A stretch of 64,000 nt of DNA, taken from contig NC_090319.1 of NCBI RefSeq assembly GCF_040869045.1, forward strand, positions 303,602,998 to 303,666,997. The letters run 5' to 3'. The stretch's first letter is position 1, and the number at the start of each line of letters is the position of its first letter. The translations under genes and the position numbers were made by a program. Under the pieces are notes generated by a model, which was not told the origin of the DNA, ran no database searches, and saw nothing but the letters and a program-made list of their open reading frames with translations. Shown piece by piece: positions 9,686 to 20,829 of the stretch. This DNA comes from Eurosta solidaginis (lineage: Eukaryota; Arthropoda; Insecta; Diptera; Tephritidae).

Positions 9686-11218
9686 TATATACATATTTAT
9701 AATTCTGCAATTACGAGCCAAAAGGTTGATTGGCACATTATCTTTGCCCTAATTACGCCCTTGGGGTTACTTTTGCGTAACTGTGCGAAAATCGATAAAC
9801 TAAATTTAAAGCAAAATCAGCTTTAGAAGGAAATATAAAGTAAAGAGCATTCATGATGAAAATAAAATACCAAAATAGATGGTTTGGTAATATATTTTTA
9901 AAATGAGAAAGATAGAATTAAAATCCATACTACTGCGCTCTTTAATTAAATAAATAAAAATTAAATATCGCAATGATCAGCTGATGCCTTGCAGAAAACC
10001 CACACTAGTTCACAACTAACGCAGAACTACTTTTTACATTAAATTGTAGTACAAGCAAACTATCTGTTCTTACGTTAAGCTTTCACCTCACACTTTTAAC
10101 GCTTACCACTAAAAACTTAGGGGCAAACCTTTTATGGTTTATTTTAACCCGGCAACGGCATCTGCTAAGCAGAATTGTTGGACGACACTAAAATTTAGTG
10201 ATAAGGTAATTTAAAACTTAGTACACTGCGTCTACTCTACTCCTGATGTACGACGCGGTATCATTGGAGATGTTGAAAGGAGAGTGGATGACCCTTTTGG
10301 TATTCCAGAAAAAAATGCAGCGTGTATAGGTTGAACTGGCCGGTCTGTAGTGTGCAGTACAAATTAAATCTAAGTTTATGCTTTATAATGATTAAAACTA
10401 AGTCCTTTAAATAAATTCAATGTGTTATATCCCAAATAATTTTTTTACTGCAATTTTTTTCAAATTTGAAAACCGCTTCGAAACATTAGTGTTTCGTAAA
10501 AGTAAACTACCCTTTGGACATTTGGTTAACTTTTTCGCGATTCTACTGTATATACATTTTTATAATTCTGCAATTACGAGCCAAAATGTTGGTTGGCACA
10601 TTAGCTTTGCCCTAATTACGCCCTTGGGGTTACTTTTGCGTAACTGTGCGAAAATCGAAAAACTAAATTTGAAGCAAAATCAGCTGTAGAAGGAAATATA
10701 AAGTAAAAGAGAATTCATGTTGAAAATAAAGTACCAAAATAGATTGTTTGGTAATATATTTGTAAAATGAGAAATATAGAATTAAAATCCATACTACTGC
10801 GCTCTTTAATTAAATAAATACAAATTAAATATCGCAATGATCAGCTGATGCCTTGCAGAAAACCCACACTAGTTCACAACTAACGCAGAACTACTTTTTG
10901 CATTAAATTGTAGTACAAGCAAACTATCTGTTCTTACGTTAAGCTTTCACCTCACACTTTTAACGCTTACCACTAAAAACTTAGGGGCAAACCTTTTATG
11001 ATTTATTTTAACCCGGCAACGGCATCTGCTAAGCAGAATTGTTGGACGACACTAAAATTTAGTGATAAGGTAATTTAAAACTTAGTACACTGCGTCTACT
11101 CTACTCCTGATGTACGACGCGGTATCATTGGAGATGTTGAAAGGAGAGTGGATGACCCTTTTGGTATTCCAGAAAAAAATGCAGCGTGTATAGGTTGAGC
11201 TGGCCGGTCTGTAGTGTT
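9487..11218. repeat. Recent tandem duplication, ~865 bp units
   Basis: Unit 1 (9487-10354) and unit 2 (10355-11218) are head-to-tail copies that differ by scattered substitutions and small indels. Each begins CAGTACAAATTAAATCTAAG and ends in GGTTGAACTGGCCGGTCTGT or a one-base variant, which is a scrap of the LINE-B 3' end. Unit 1 starts inside the Tigger-type element, so unit 2 carries a second copy of that element's 3' TIR (about 10523-10549). Confidence 0.92.
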
Positions 11219-12154
11219 TAGTGTGTATAAAAGTGGATTTATTGATGAGGTGTGCGAGTATTACGCTGATATGAGCATACTGGAAAGACCCAAAATTGTT
11301 ATATTCACCCAATTAACGTCGGATATCGCAAAATAGCAGGGATATTGCTAATTAAAATAAATTTATACTCCGTTCTATATCTATGAAAAAAGAATGCATT
11401 CAAAAACTGCTCACTATATGTGGACTACACGTTAATTGAAATTGGCATGCCCAGTGTTTAGTTGCCACTGCCATATTGAGCTGTACATCGCCTTAAAGTA
11501 TGCAATAACACAAGTTCACAAAATAAAACTAGCCAACAGATACTTTGTTAAAATATCAACTGAGTCTTTATGAGGCTATTTTATCTGATTTAAGTACAAA
11601 TACAAAAACATTTTGTGTCTCCAGTGATGGTCATAAAATGACCAGTCAATAAACATTCGTACGTGATCTCATAAAACAAATAAAATTTAATTGCACATAC
11701 ATACATTTAAGCGTATGTTTGATGTTATTTGCACATATTACAACAACCTTCAGTTACAACGATACATTTCCTCGCAAGCAGTCAAATTGTTAGGAAATTG
11801 GTAAACAGCTTTAATATAGGCAATACGTTTAGCACATACGACGGAACCAACTTGAGCTCACTTAGCCAGTGACCAGAGAGACTACATTTAACATTTCGAC
11901 TGATTTCGAATCAGTTGATAAAACACAAAATGGCTGAGTTAAATTGAGCGAAACTCAACCAGCTTCATAGATTTGAGGTTCAGTTAACATCGGGATAAAT
12001 ATCAAAATCCTTTTGGAATGCTTGAAATACACAATTAACTAAAATTATCTCAAGATCTATCCTAGTTCCCAAAAATCGCAAACTCAGAATTATGAATTTA
12101 CTCTCAAAGTTTGAGGACAGGAACAGATATTTTATGCCACTGAAACAAAGATAT
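11219..12154. other. No recognised feature
   Basis: AT-rich sequence with no gene or repeat that I can identify. Confidence 0.4.
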
Positions 12155-12320
12155 GTATGTCCGCTCTAATAGTGAGCAACTGTGGCCGCCTACAACACAG
12201 AAATTCCGTGGTTCAAACGCCGAGAAAAACAATATCAAACATTTAGAAAAAAGTTCCTTAAATTCGAAAGAAAAATTTTCTAAGCAGTGTCTCTGCAGAT
12301 CTGTCTGGTTGACTTCTTCC
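12155..12320 (+). repeat. SINE1-related tRNA-like head, diverged
   Basis: The order TAATAGTGAGCAACTGTGGC (A-box region), GTGGTTCAAACGCC (B-box-like), ACAATATCAAACATTTAGAA and AATTTTCTAAGCAG parallels the SINE1 head and early body at 22411-22550. It may be an old SINE1 copy or a sister family sharing the body. Confidence 0.5.
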
Positions 12321-12734
12321 ACTGGGTCCTTCGATTCCCACTAAAGCATACGCTTCCCCTCTCTTCTTCTACGATTGGAATCACCTACCGTTCCATCACT
12401 AAGCTTAAAGCGCTTTTGTTTTCGCTCGTCGACGCACCGCTTGTAGCGCTTTGTTTCTGGGATAAAAGTTCGCCTTCAGCTGCCGCAGTACCAAGAGATG
12501 CAAAACCTATTTCTTCTGTTGCTAAAATGAAATCTAGTATGCATGTTAAAACTTTAAAGATTTCTCTCACAATTTTGGTGCGTCGTCTTGAATTAAAATA
12601 TGTGCTGACTGCGACTTTCGCGTTCATCATAGTCTGACTATGGGATGCTTGCTTAATGTTATGTTTCCTCGTCCTTTGGCATTGGTCAGCTTTCAGAAAA
12701 TAAAATTTTCGCAACGCAACCTGTCGCGGTACTG
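12321..12734. other. GC-richer segment with overlapping open frames, function unknown
   Basis: A 116-codon frame (12287-12637, plus) and a 109-codon frame (12385-12714, minus) overlap completely. Neither resembles a domain that I know. They could be part of an unrecognised repeat. Confidence 0.25.
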
Positions 12735-13190
12735 CGTTAGGTTAGGTTGAACTGGCTGGTTCGTGTAGACCTCGCATAGACTGAATGAGTCCATAGTGTT
12801 ATCAGATCTTTGCTTAACAGTCAAACTAAAAACCTTTTCAGAAAACAGGGTCTTATGTTCTAAAATATATGCGTTCTTTTCCCAAACATTTGAAGCTTTC
12901 TAGGACCTATTCTGCTTGCTGCTTCTACATCTGATAGCTTTGCACTCCTAACAGCTGGAGTCTTTACCTTGAAAGCGCAGGCACTAGTACAATACGCGCT
13001 CAATCGTTTCATCCTCCAACCCGCACTTTCCGCATTTGCCATTACTGACAATGCCTCATTTAAAGCATGTGACGCCAGAAGTCAGTGTTCAGTCCGAACA
13101 TCCATCATGAGCTTACAGTCCCCTATTTTCAATGGTTAGAGTAACTGCGTTAAGCTTAGTTTATAAGACCTGCACATAATCTTCGACCGC
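12735..13190 (-). mobile_element. LINE-B 3' fragment
   Basis: This matches 1756-2215 in order: 3' UTR, the CCHC region and the start of the preceding linker. The copy is interrupted by stops and indels. On the element strand the tail reads AACCTAACCTAACG. Confidence 0.8.
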
Positions 13191-13665
13191 AAGATTTTGA
13201 TAATGGCTGTTTTCTTTTCTCTTTTTTAAGAAAACATTTGTTGGGCCCCACGCACATGCTCACTCAAACAAGCGAATCAAATAAGAGCTATAAACATAAA
13301 ATTGTACCAAAACACGTAAAATTAGCAGAAGTGCAGAATTGGTCAATAAATCGCGATAGATATTTGATTCCTGTTCCATTAAGCTGCAGTGAGAACTAAG
13401 AGATGTGAAGATTTGTAGGATAATAACCAGCATGAGGGGAGATGTTTGTTGTATAGACAGGCTTTTAATCAGTGTCGCTGGTACTTATTAGGAAATAAAA
13501 TTGTCCTAAGTAGTTAGCAACATTTTTGGCATCACAGAGCTATTACGCACACACACACACACACACATACATACACATTCATATCAGATAAAATGCAGTC
13601 GAACTCATACAACAAATCAAAGTTCACACTCCGTAATTGCTACGGTTAAGGTAGTAGTAAATTAA
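13191..13665. other. Non-coding DNA with a (CA)n microsatellite
   Basis: A CA dinucleotide run lies at about 13547-13568, followed by ATACATACACATTCATA. There is no gene. Confidence 0.5.
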
Positions 13666-13890
13666 AGCCGGAGTCATTGGTGCCATATGTCGTATCGCTG
13701 TATCCGTATCCCTAACGTAATCAGCTGTTTATCGTTACGACGGTAAACCAAAACACAGTTGGTTGGCTACGATACGGTTACGACCTTAGCGGCACCAATA
13801 ATCAATTGCATTGATTCTCATAAGGTTGGTCGAATCAGCTGTTAAAAGGTTACCGATACGGTTACCGATAAAGCACCAATGTCTCCAGCT
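13666..13890. mobile_element. 225 bp MITE with TAA target duplication
   Basis: The ends AGCCGGAGTCATTGGTGCC and the complement of AGCTGGAGACATTGGTGC form an ~18 bp inverted pair with two mismatches. They are flanked by TAA at 13663-13665 and 13891-13893, which suggests a PIF/Harbinger-type miniature element (TWA targets). The interior is partly palindromic (CGGTTACGAC..., GGTTACCGATACGGTTACCG). There is no coding capacity. Confidence 0.75.
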
Positions 13891-14396
13891 TAAGGTTATG
13901 GCGTCGGTAGTGTCATTGTTTTGGGGGTGGTCACCAGTAGCCAAAAGGCAGTATGTGTAATTTATTAAGTGCCCCTTTGAGTACGACCAAACCTTCGAGT
14001 TTCTGCATAGATATGTGTATGTACGTATAATTTTCTTTTGGCTCCTGTGCGTGTGTTAAAAACTTTGTAGCTGCAGGTCGTTACGACTGCAACGCCGGAA
14101 GCAAATTTTACCTTTTATAAACGCCATTAAATCGCCACCTTTTATCATTAGGCATTGCCTTAGGAAATATTTATAACAGCAAGCGAGCTCACAAGGACAT
14201 TCCTATGCATTAGGGTATGTTCACTTAAGATGTAAGCAAGAAAGTTTGTCATTGTCAAGCCAACTAATTTCATAAACACTTTTGGGCTACTGATTCCCCA
14301 ATGTATATAAACAAAACTTTTTAAATGATATGAACTAAATATAATCACAAAATTTTAAAGAGTAATCATTTATTACATGTTTGGAGATCTGTCGAT
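13891..14396. other. No recognised feature
   Basis: I see no gene and no clear repeat. Confidence 0.4.
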
Positions 14397-14940
14397 TTTA
14401 TACTCAGCTGAGCAGAGCTCACAGAGTACATTAATTTTGTTCGCAAAACGGTACCCCGTAACAGCATAAACTAATAGATATAGACTTCCATATATCAAAA
14501 TTATCTGAGCGAGAAAAGAAATTCATTTAGACATGTCCGTCCGGCCGTTCGTCCGTTCGTCCGCCCATATGTCCGTGTACACAATTTAGATTTTGAGGTG
14601 TCTTAGTGAAATTTGGTGTGTAAGTTCCTGGGCACTCATCTCAGATCGCTATTTAAAACGAACGAAATCGGATTATAACCACGCCCACTTTTTCGATATC
14701 GAAAATTTCGAAAATCCGAAAAAATGCGATAATTCATTACCAAAGACGGATAAAGCGATGAACCTTTGAAGTTGGGTTGACCTTATGACGCAAAATAGAA
14801 AATTACTAAAATTGTGGACAATGGGCTTAGCACCGCCCACTTTTAAAGGAAGGTAATTTAAAAGTTTTGTAAGCTGTAATTTGGCAGCTGAGTATGTAGT
14901 GTCCGGTTACACCCGAACTTAGCCTTCCTTACTTGTTCTT
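14397..14940 (+). mobile_element. Compact DINE-1/Helentron-like element
   Basis: This ~0.54 kb non-autonomous rolling-circle-type element shows the DINE-1 plan: 5' sub-terminal repeat TACTCAGCTGAGCAGAGCTC, a GTCY-type microsatellite (GTCCGTCCGGCCGTTCGTCC), a conserved core with CCACGCCCACTTTTTCGATA, a 3' sub-terminal inverted repeat (GCAGCTGAGTA) and a terminal stem-loop region (TCCGGTTACACCCGAAC) followed by CTTAGCCTTCCTTACTTGTT. It lacks the central tandem repeats that dominate the related 4 kb copy at 58436-62450. There is no ORF. Confidence 0.85.
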
Positions 14941-15074
14941 CAGAACTTCTTCGAAGAATTAGTTCCTACGAGGCTCTATGCTTCGTGGTAGCTTGAGCAA
15001 GAACCATACCGCCATAATAGTAATGAATAGTAAATTACTGCGATTGGTATTCTAAAGCCACAATAGGCGCAAGG

Positions 15075-15955
15075 GAGCATTAATGGCAGGCGAGGCGATA
15101 CACGTGTACACTGATGGTTCCAAAGTAATGAAAGGAGTACGGTCTGCTACGTACTGCGCATACCCGAAATTAAACAAATCCAGATTTAAACGTTTTTCAG
15201 GCAGAAGAAGTAGAAAAAATGGAGGAAAACAGCTTAAACTGCAGTCGTGACAAATTTTAAATTTTCAATCAACCAGCAATTTAGGCGATAATATCTCTAA
15301 ATTTAGAAGTGGTTTAGAGTGCATGGAATCCCTGGAAAGAAAGGGTATAAGAATAAGCATACATCTATATGGGCTCCGAGTGCAATTGTCAAAGATGGGA
15401 ATGAAAAAGCGGATCAGCTATCTGAAAAAGGCGCATCCCTCGAAGCTTGCTACGCAGATGTCCCAAACAGAGTGGGTGGGGTTAAGAGAAGACAAGAGTT
15501 CCATTTGATCGATCAAACAAGAAAAGCGTGTACTCAGGTGCGGTGCTGTAAAGTGCCGAAAATTGTGTATACATCTTACAACGTTAGACTAGCAGATTTA
15601 CTCTTATCACTGGAAAGATATGACTGTTGATTTATGACGGGTGTTCCTTCTAGCGTCACTTACTTTTAAATTGGGCCTAATCAATGATAGCCTATCTAGA
15701 AATTGCGAGATGGAGGAGGAAATTATTGAGCTTTAAGAAGCGATACGGCTATCAGATCTAGAAATAGCAAGAGGCTTAAGCCCAAGAAATCTTCTAGTAT
15801 TTGACAAGAAAACGAAGTTATTTTGTAACATAGGTCGGAGTCTTTGATTGGGGTTTTCAGTTTGACTGTTAGGAAAACTTTTGGTAATGCTATGGACTCA
15901 TTTAGTTGATATAAGGTCCTCACGGAATAACCAAAAACTGACCTAATCAAACCAA
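15075..15955 (+). pseudogene. LINE-B fragment with decayed RNase H
   Basis: A plus-strand copy homologous to 1756-2790. CACGTGTACACTGATGGTTC still encodes the RNase H YTDG motif, GGAATGAAAAAGCGGATCAG encodes NEKAD, and a later 103-codon frame (15319-15630) carries the post-RNase H linker. Stops, deletions and frameshifts are frequent. It ends in a 3' UTR near 15955. Confidence 0.8.
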
Positions 15956-16149
15956 GTTGAAAAAAAAACTTTTGGGAAAAATCGCGAAGCTGGGATAATA
16001 AGGGTGACTTGCTGCTTAATCCAATTAATTATGGTTATGAGGCCATATTCTTTCCCTATGCCCTTTGAAAATCATCGATTTTTTAGTGCGCCTATTTAGC
16101 GAATTATCCTGAAAGTGTGTGAATTTTTAAGCTAAATACAAGTTTTAAA

Positions 16150-16765
16150 AATTATTTATTGAAAAGACATCGATATGTCAACAAAAATTAATCGATTTAG
16201 TAACAAAAAGTAAATGATTTGTTATCGGAAATTTTGTCGATTTGCTATCGGAAAATTAACAAAAACTTATCGATTTGTTGTCAAAAATTTTCGATTAGTT
16301 ATCAGAATATTGCCAATCCACAATCAGCATTTTATAGATTTATTGGGGCAAAGTTTTCGATGTACTACATAAAATGTATCGATTTATTATCAAAAAATTA
16401 TCAATTTATAAATAGTAATCGATTTGTTATAGAATGGCTTTTATTTTCTCACCGACTAGTTCGCATTTTTTATCGGAGTATAACCAAATTATTATTTGCG
16501 TGTTATCGATTTGTTATCTGCAACTCAATGGTTCGTTTTGCCCCAGATACTAACACAACTTCAATATAAAATCGATGACACATCTGTAACCCGTCGAAAA
16601 TAAGCCGATAATAAACCAATAAAAAACCGATAACTCGGCGATAGCTCGATGGAACAAATTTGATAGCGAAAGAATAACTTGGCGTTAATATTTCGCCATC
16701 GATAAAATAAAGCTAATACAAAAACAATAACTTGTCGATATCGGTTATCATTGATAAGTAGCCCA
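16150..16765. mobile_element. Foldback-like element FBL-1 built of TTATCGAT sub-repeats
   Basis: The left part (16150-16520) is a run of degenerate ~20-25 bp units on the theme TTATCGATTTGTTATCGAAA. After a short centre (CAACTTCAATATAAAATCGA), the right part (16560-16765) shows the complementary CGATAA words. Inverted arms made of short direct sub-repeats recall Drosophila FB elements, but there is no sequence evidence of relationship. Related copies lie at 19000-19960, 44660-45200 and 48960-50190. Open frames here come from the repeat periodicity. Confidence 0.65.
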
Positions 16766-17506
16766 CGAAGCTTCTCCAAAATAGTTAAACAGTATTTGTT
16801 TCTGGTAAATTTTCCTCTTTTCATATTCAACTTCAAGCACTTCGAACATCCCTAATATTAACTTTTTACATTTATATGATCCTACACAGGTGTGTCTACG
16901 AGAGCTTAATTTATTTGTATGCCAAGCCAGAATCGAAGCAACGGCCGTCAAGGTGTAAAGAACGGCCTAAATTGCAAAAAGTTATATGCTTGCACACAAG
17001 TATTCGTACAAAAAAAAAAAAAAAATTATAATAAAAATGTTTTGTGAAATTAAATAAAAAAAATCTTTTTATGGGTAATAAGTTGAAAGAGGAAGTAATC
17101 GAAGCCGTAAATTGCAGTGTACGTAGCCGAAGGGCGTTTTCGAAATTTAATGAATTGGAAGCGAAGACATTCAATGGCAATAATCAAAAAATCACCACAA
17201 AATTTAGTATGGCACTTATAAGAATACATACATATACACAAATTTATACATATAATCAAGTAAAACGAGGCACGCGAGCTAGTGATCAGCTGCAATAAAC
17301 GTACCTAATATCGAGACCCTATACTTTTTCATAAATAAAATATTATACATAACAAATACACTCAGAAAAAGTCAATTTAACAAAACTGAGGAAAACATTT
17401 TCTAACTTTTCTTTAAATTGATGCAAATTCCTTTTCAAAGAGAAAGAATTTAAAACTGTTGTATAAAAATTTTCATTATTTTGAGGAAAACCCTTTCTTC
17501 AATGAA
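16766..17506. other. No recognised feature
   Basis: AT-rich; a ~15-base poly(A) lies near 17010. Frames of 81-89 codons on both strands overlap one another and have no recognisable domain. Confidence 0.35.
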
Positions 17507-17622
17507 GAGCTAGCCGATCCGCGGAACCTCATGCGGACTGTCTGCGTCCATTGTGTTATCAGAAGTTTTCTCTATAGACAAACTGAAAATCTCTATAAAA
17601 AACCAAGCCCTAAGTTATATAA
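17507..17622 (-). mobile_element. LINE-B 3' UTR scrap
   Basis: TCCATTGTGTTATCAGAAGT and CAAACTGAAAATCTCTATAA match the LINE-B 3' end near 1800-1860, in the same orientation. Confidence 0.6.
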
Positions 17623-17639
17623 AATTTAAAGAAAAAAAA

Positions 17640-18534
17640 CTTTTTTAAAAATAAGCTTTTATTATCTTCTATTTTCTATATATATAAAAATGAATGTTTG
17701 TATGTATGTCATTGATGAACTCAAAAACTACTGGACCGATTATTATGAAAATTGGTATATGTATGTCTTTTTCCACGGGTAAGGTTTTTATAATGAGTAC
17801 TTTGATGTCGGGGGACTAGGGTCTCGAGATATAGGCCAAAACATGGACCCGGGTAACTCCAGGAAGTGTTTGTCCAATATGGGTATCAAATGGAAGCTGT
17901 TTATGTGTACTTTGACACTGGGTAACTTTCGTATCCCTGGGTGAATAGGGTATCGAGATATAGGCCAAAACGTGGACCCGGGCACCCGAGCATCAAATGA
18001 AAGCTGTTGATGAGTGCTTTAGTACAGGGTAGTACAGGTTATTAGAACAATTAGGACTGTGGTATAAACTGTAATATTTAATAATTTAGATGTAAAGTTT
18101 TAATGTTAAAAATATATAATTATGTGCAATATGGAATTTTTTTTTGTCGCAGGCGAAGAAGCCTAATTATCGTTAAAGATTACAATGAACTTATAAAGTG
18201 TTATATTTCTTTACAGTCAATTTAATTTTTAGTTAATGTTATTAACCAATAATAAAAGCTTATTTTTAAAAAAATTATTTTTTTTCTTTAATTTTATTTT
18301 TTACTTTTTAGCTAATTTTATTAACCAATAATAAAAGCTTATTTAAAAAAATTTTTTTTCTTTAATTGTATTTTTTACTTTTTAGTTCGTTTTATTAACA
18401 AGTAATAAAAGCTTGTTCTTAGAAATGCTTTTTTCTTAAATTTAATTAAAATATCAATTTTTTTAAATTTTAGTAGGGTAAAATATTGTTTAAATAGTTA
18501 TATAATCTTTACTTAGTTATTTGTAACGTTTGTC
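17640..18534 (-). mobile_element. Helitron/Helentron relic, 3' non-coding part with repeats
   Basis: This lies downstream of the helicase relic on the same strand. It contains ~2 units of a ~125 bp direct repeat (shared words ATATAGGCCAAAACATGGAC at 17831-17850 and its twin near 17960, and TATCAAATGRAAGCTGTT). It also contains three ~70 bp AT-rich direct units around ATAATAAAAGCTTATTT (18220-18440), with an inverted partner at 17645-17665. The ~125 bp units resemble the central repeats of the 58.4 kb DINE-like element. Confidence 0.6.
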
Positions 18535-18955
18535 ATCCTATCCATTTCTTTTAATGCATCAACATTACAAGGTTTCTTCGAAGTCAACTTTGAACAGTCA
18601 AGTTTTTCGATTCGAAGACCCGCTAAAGACTTAACTCGGCTTAAAGCCACATAAGCTTGACCAGCAGCAAATAATTTGCAGCCTAGATAAATAACAGCAT
18701 GATCTAAAGTAGTTCACTGCATTTTGTGCACAGTTGAAGCCCACGACAAGACCATCGGGAGCATTCTTCTTTCAGTTGTGCCGCGATTAAATTTAGAAGG
18801 TAATTGAATTGATTTAGGCTGTATTACGTGAACGCCATCGTTACCAAAGTCCACGCGAACCGATTGTATCGTCATGGTATAGTTGAGCACGTCTGTAATA
18901 TGGCCATATAATTTCAGTGATGTGACCTATTGCTCCATTTACAAGATGAAATTTA
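18535..18955 (-). pseudogene. PIF1-type helicase C-terminus of a Helitron-group transposon
   Basis: The minus strand encodes, in order, VNGAIGHITEIIWP, then after a frameshift VRVDFGNDGVHVIQPKSIQL, ERRMLPMVLSWASTVHKMQ, a TGA stop at 18714-18716, LDHAVIYLGCKLF, GQAYVALSRVKSLAGLRIEK and CSKLTSKKPCNVDALKEMD. The STVHKMQ and GQxYVALSRV motifs are the late SF1/PIF1 helicase motifs found at the C-terminus of Rep-Hel proteins of Helitrons and Helentrons, which unwind DNA in rolling-circle transposition. One stop and one frameshift make it a pseudogene; the HUH Rep domain and helicase motor are not in the window. Confidence 0.88.
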
Positions 18956-18999
18956 AGAAGAGGAGAAAGAAACAAAGACAGGTTGAATATTATCTGCAA

Positions 19000-19960
19000 G
19001 TTTTTTTTTTTATTGAAAATTTTCTGATTTTTTATCGGAAAGTTATTGATTTTGTTTGTCATAAAAAGTTGTAGTTTTTCTACCAAAAAGTTATCGATTC
19101 GTATTTGAAAATTATGGATTGATTAACCAAAATATATCGATTTGTTATCGAAAAGTTATCGATTTTTTATCGAACAGTTATCGATTTATTAGCGATGATT
19201 TATAAATTATATATTACAAATTGTCCACATGTTATCAAAAAATGTTCGGTATGTTATCGGTATGTTACCAATTTTAATATCAGCATGTTATCGAAAAGTT
19301 ATCGACTTATTATCGAAAAGCAAGCGATTTCTTATTAAAAATGTATCTATAATCTTCCCAAAAAGTTATCGACTTGATATCGAATAGTTCATTTATTTTT
19401 TATAAAACAAAAACCGATGGAACTTCAATATAAGATCAGTGAAACATTTTTTGTCCATCGATAAAAAACTAAACGAAGTTGATGATTCGACGAAAGTAAA
19501 CCGATAATGTGTGTTAGGGAGCTTGGAATACACTCGTTGCAAGTATGGCTATTGTAAGAGGCGGTTAAAATACCGAACTGATTCAGGGAGCTGTGTAGCC
19601 CAACGCTTTTATGGGGTGGACAGTGCAATTTGTCCCTTCTCTAACCCAATTTTCAACATCAGCAACCGAGGCTCTGGCTACTACAAGCTCCTCATGCAAT
19701 CACGGGGCGGGGCGGGATGGTTGGGAAGGTACATTGCGGTCATATTAAATCGTTAATGAGATGGTTGGGCTTGTACTTTAGTAGTGCGCGATGATGGTGA
19801 TCCACTTCGATAACACTTTCCGAAACCTTTGGCGCGTTTCTTTACGACAACAAGAAAACAATGATATTAAGCCAATAATAAAAAAATGAGTTATCGATAT
19901 TGATTGTTACCGATACCAAAGAGACGAAGCTCTTCTCTAATAGTCCCATGTTATTAAGGC
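19000..19960. mobile_element. Foldback-like element FBL-2, interrupted by Repeat A
   Basis: The left arm (about 19000-19400) has repeated TTATCGATTTGTTATCGAAA units. The centre has GGAACTTCAATATAAGATCA, matching FBL-1. The right side (19440-19500 and 19865-19925) has complementary CGATAA and CCGATA words. A decayed Repeat A copy sits in the right part. Confidence 0.6.
19505..19862 (+). repeat. Repeat A, diverged copy within FBL-2
   Basis: GGCTATTGTAAGAGGCGGTT, GCTCTGGCTACTACAAGCTC and CGATAACACTTTCCGAAACC follow the Repeat A order. It ends in ACAACAAGAAAACAA. It has several internal deletions, and no TSD is clear. Confidence 0.7.
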
Positions 19961-20829
19961 GATTTCCAGTTAATTTGATCTTAAATTTTATAGACGTTCC
20001 CAAGTGCTTGAAAATCACGTACTTTTGTTTTTATGCTTCGCTCAGTAAAAATTAAGTTTTAAGTTTTTGTAGATAAACTGAAACAGAAAACTTTACGCGC
20101 ATATTGGGAGCTCTAATGGTGCAGTCCCTCTCTGATCTCCGTATATGACAATCTGCAGCATTTTTTACTTCACTTAAACAACTTTTATGCAGCCGCGAAG
20201 GCGTTAGCACTATCAACGCAATTACTTCTGCAAACCACTCCATCGATTTCGTACAGAAACCAAAATAAACAAGCACGTTGTTGTTTAAGAAAATCGTATT
20301 TCGTATGTAGTAGTGGCATATCAAATGCATGTAAGTGTGGAGGTTTTTGCGTCTCAATTTATTAGCGCTTATATATATATGCACATCAGTAAGGATTTAA
20401 TAGTATCGATAAAAGCAAAATTTCGTTATGTAAAAACCCGTATCAAGTTAAGCGCAATGACAATCGCGCGCTTTCCATATAAAATACAAAGATAGCTCTA
20501 CGAGTTGTATGCTCACATACATACAAACATATACACATTCAAGAGTTAAAATCTGCTTTGATGGTGATTGAAAGCTATTCGCACTTGACTGCAACCTTGA
20601 AGAGGCCACCAAAAGTACATAGAATTGTGCGTTTGAAGTATCAACCACAACCCATGCGGTTGAGCGTTCTGCTTGAGTGTTTGTGCAAAGACTTTGATGA
20701 TGATGATGGCGCAATCGAAGTTAACATACCAAATCGTATTTTACGCAAGTGCATACTTTACGCAAATTTGAAATAAAGAAAAAGTCTGACAGTATGTTCA
20801 AGCAAATGCATCATTATATGGGATCGCAA
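19961..20829. other. No recognised feature
   Basis: No gene or repeat is recognised. An AT dinucleotide run (TATATATAT) occurs near 20371. Confidence 0.35.

Noticed and set aside
16219..16569. 116-codon open frame as a gene
   Set aside because: It lies entirely in the TTATCGAT sub-repeat array; the frame follows from repeat periodicity and encodes a low-complexity Tyr/Ser/Ile-rich product.
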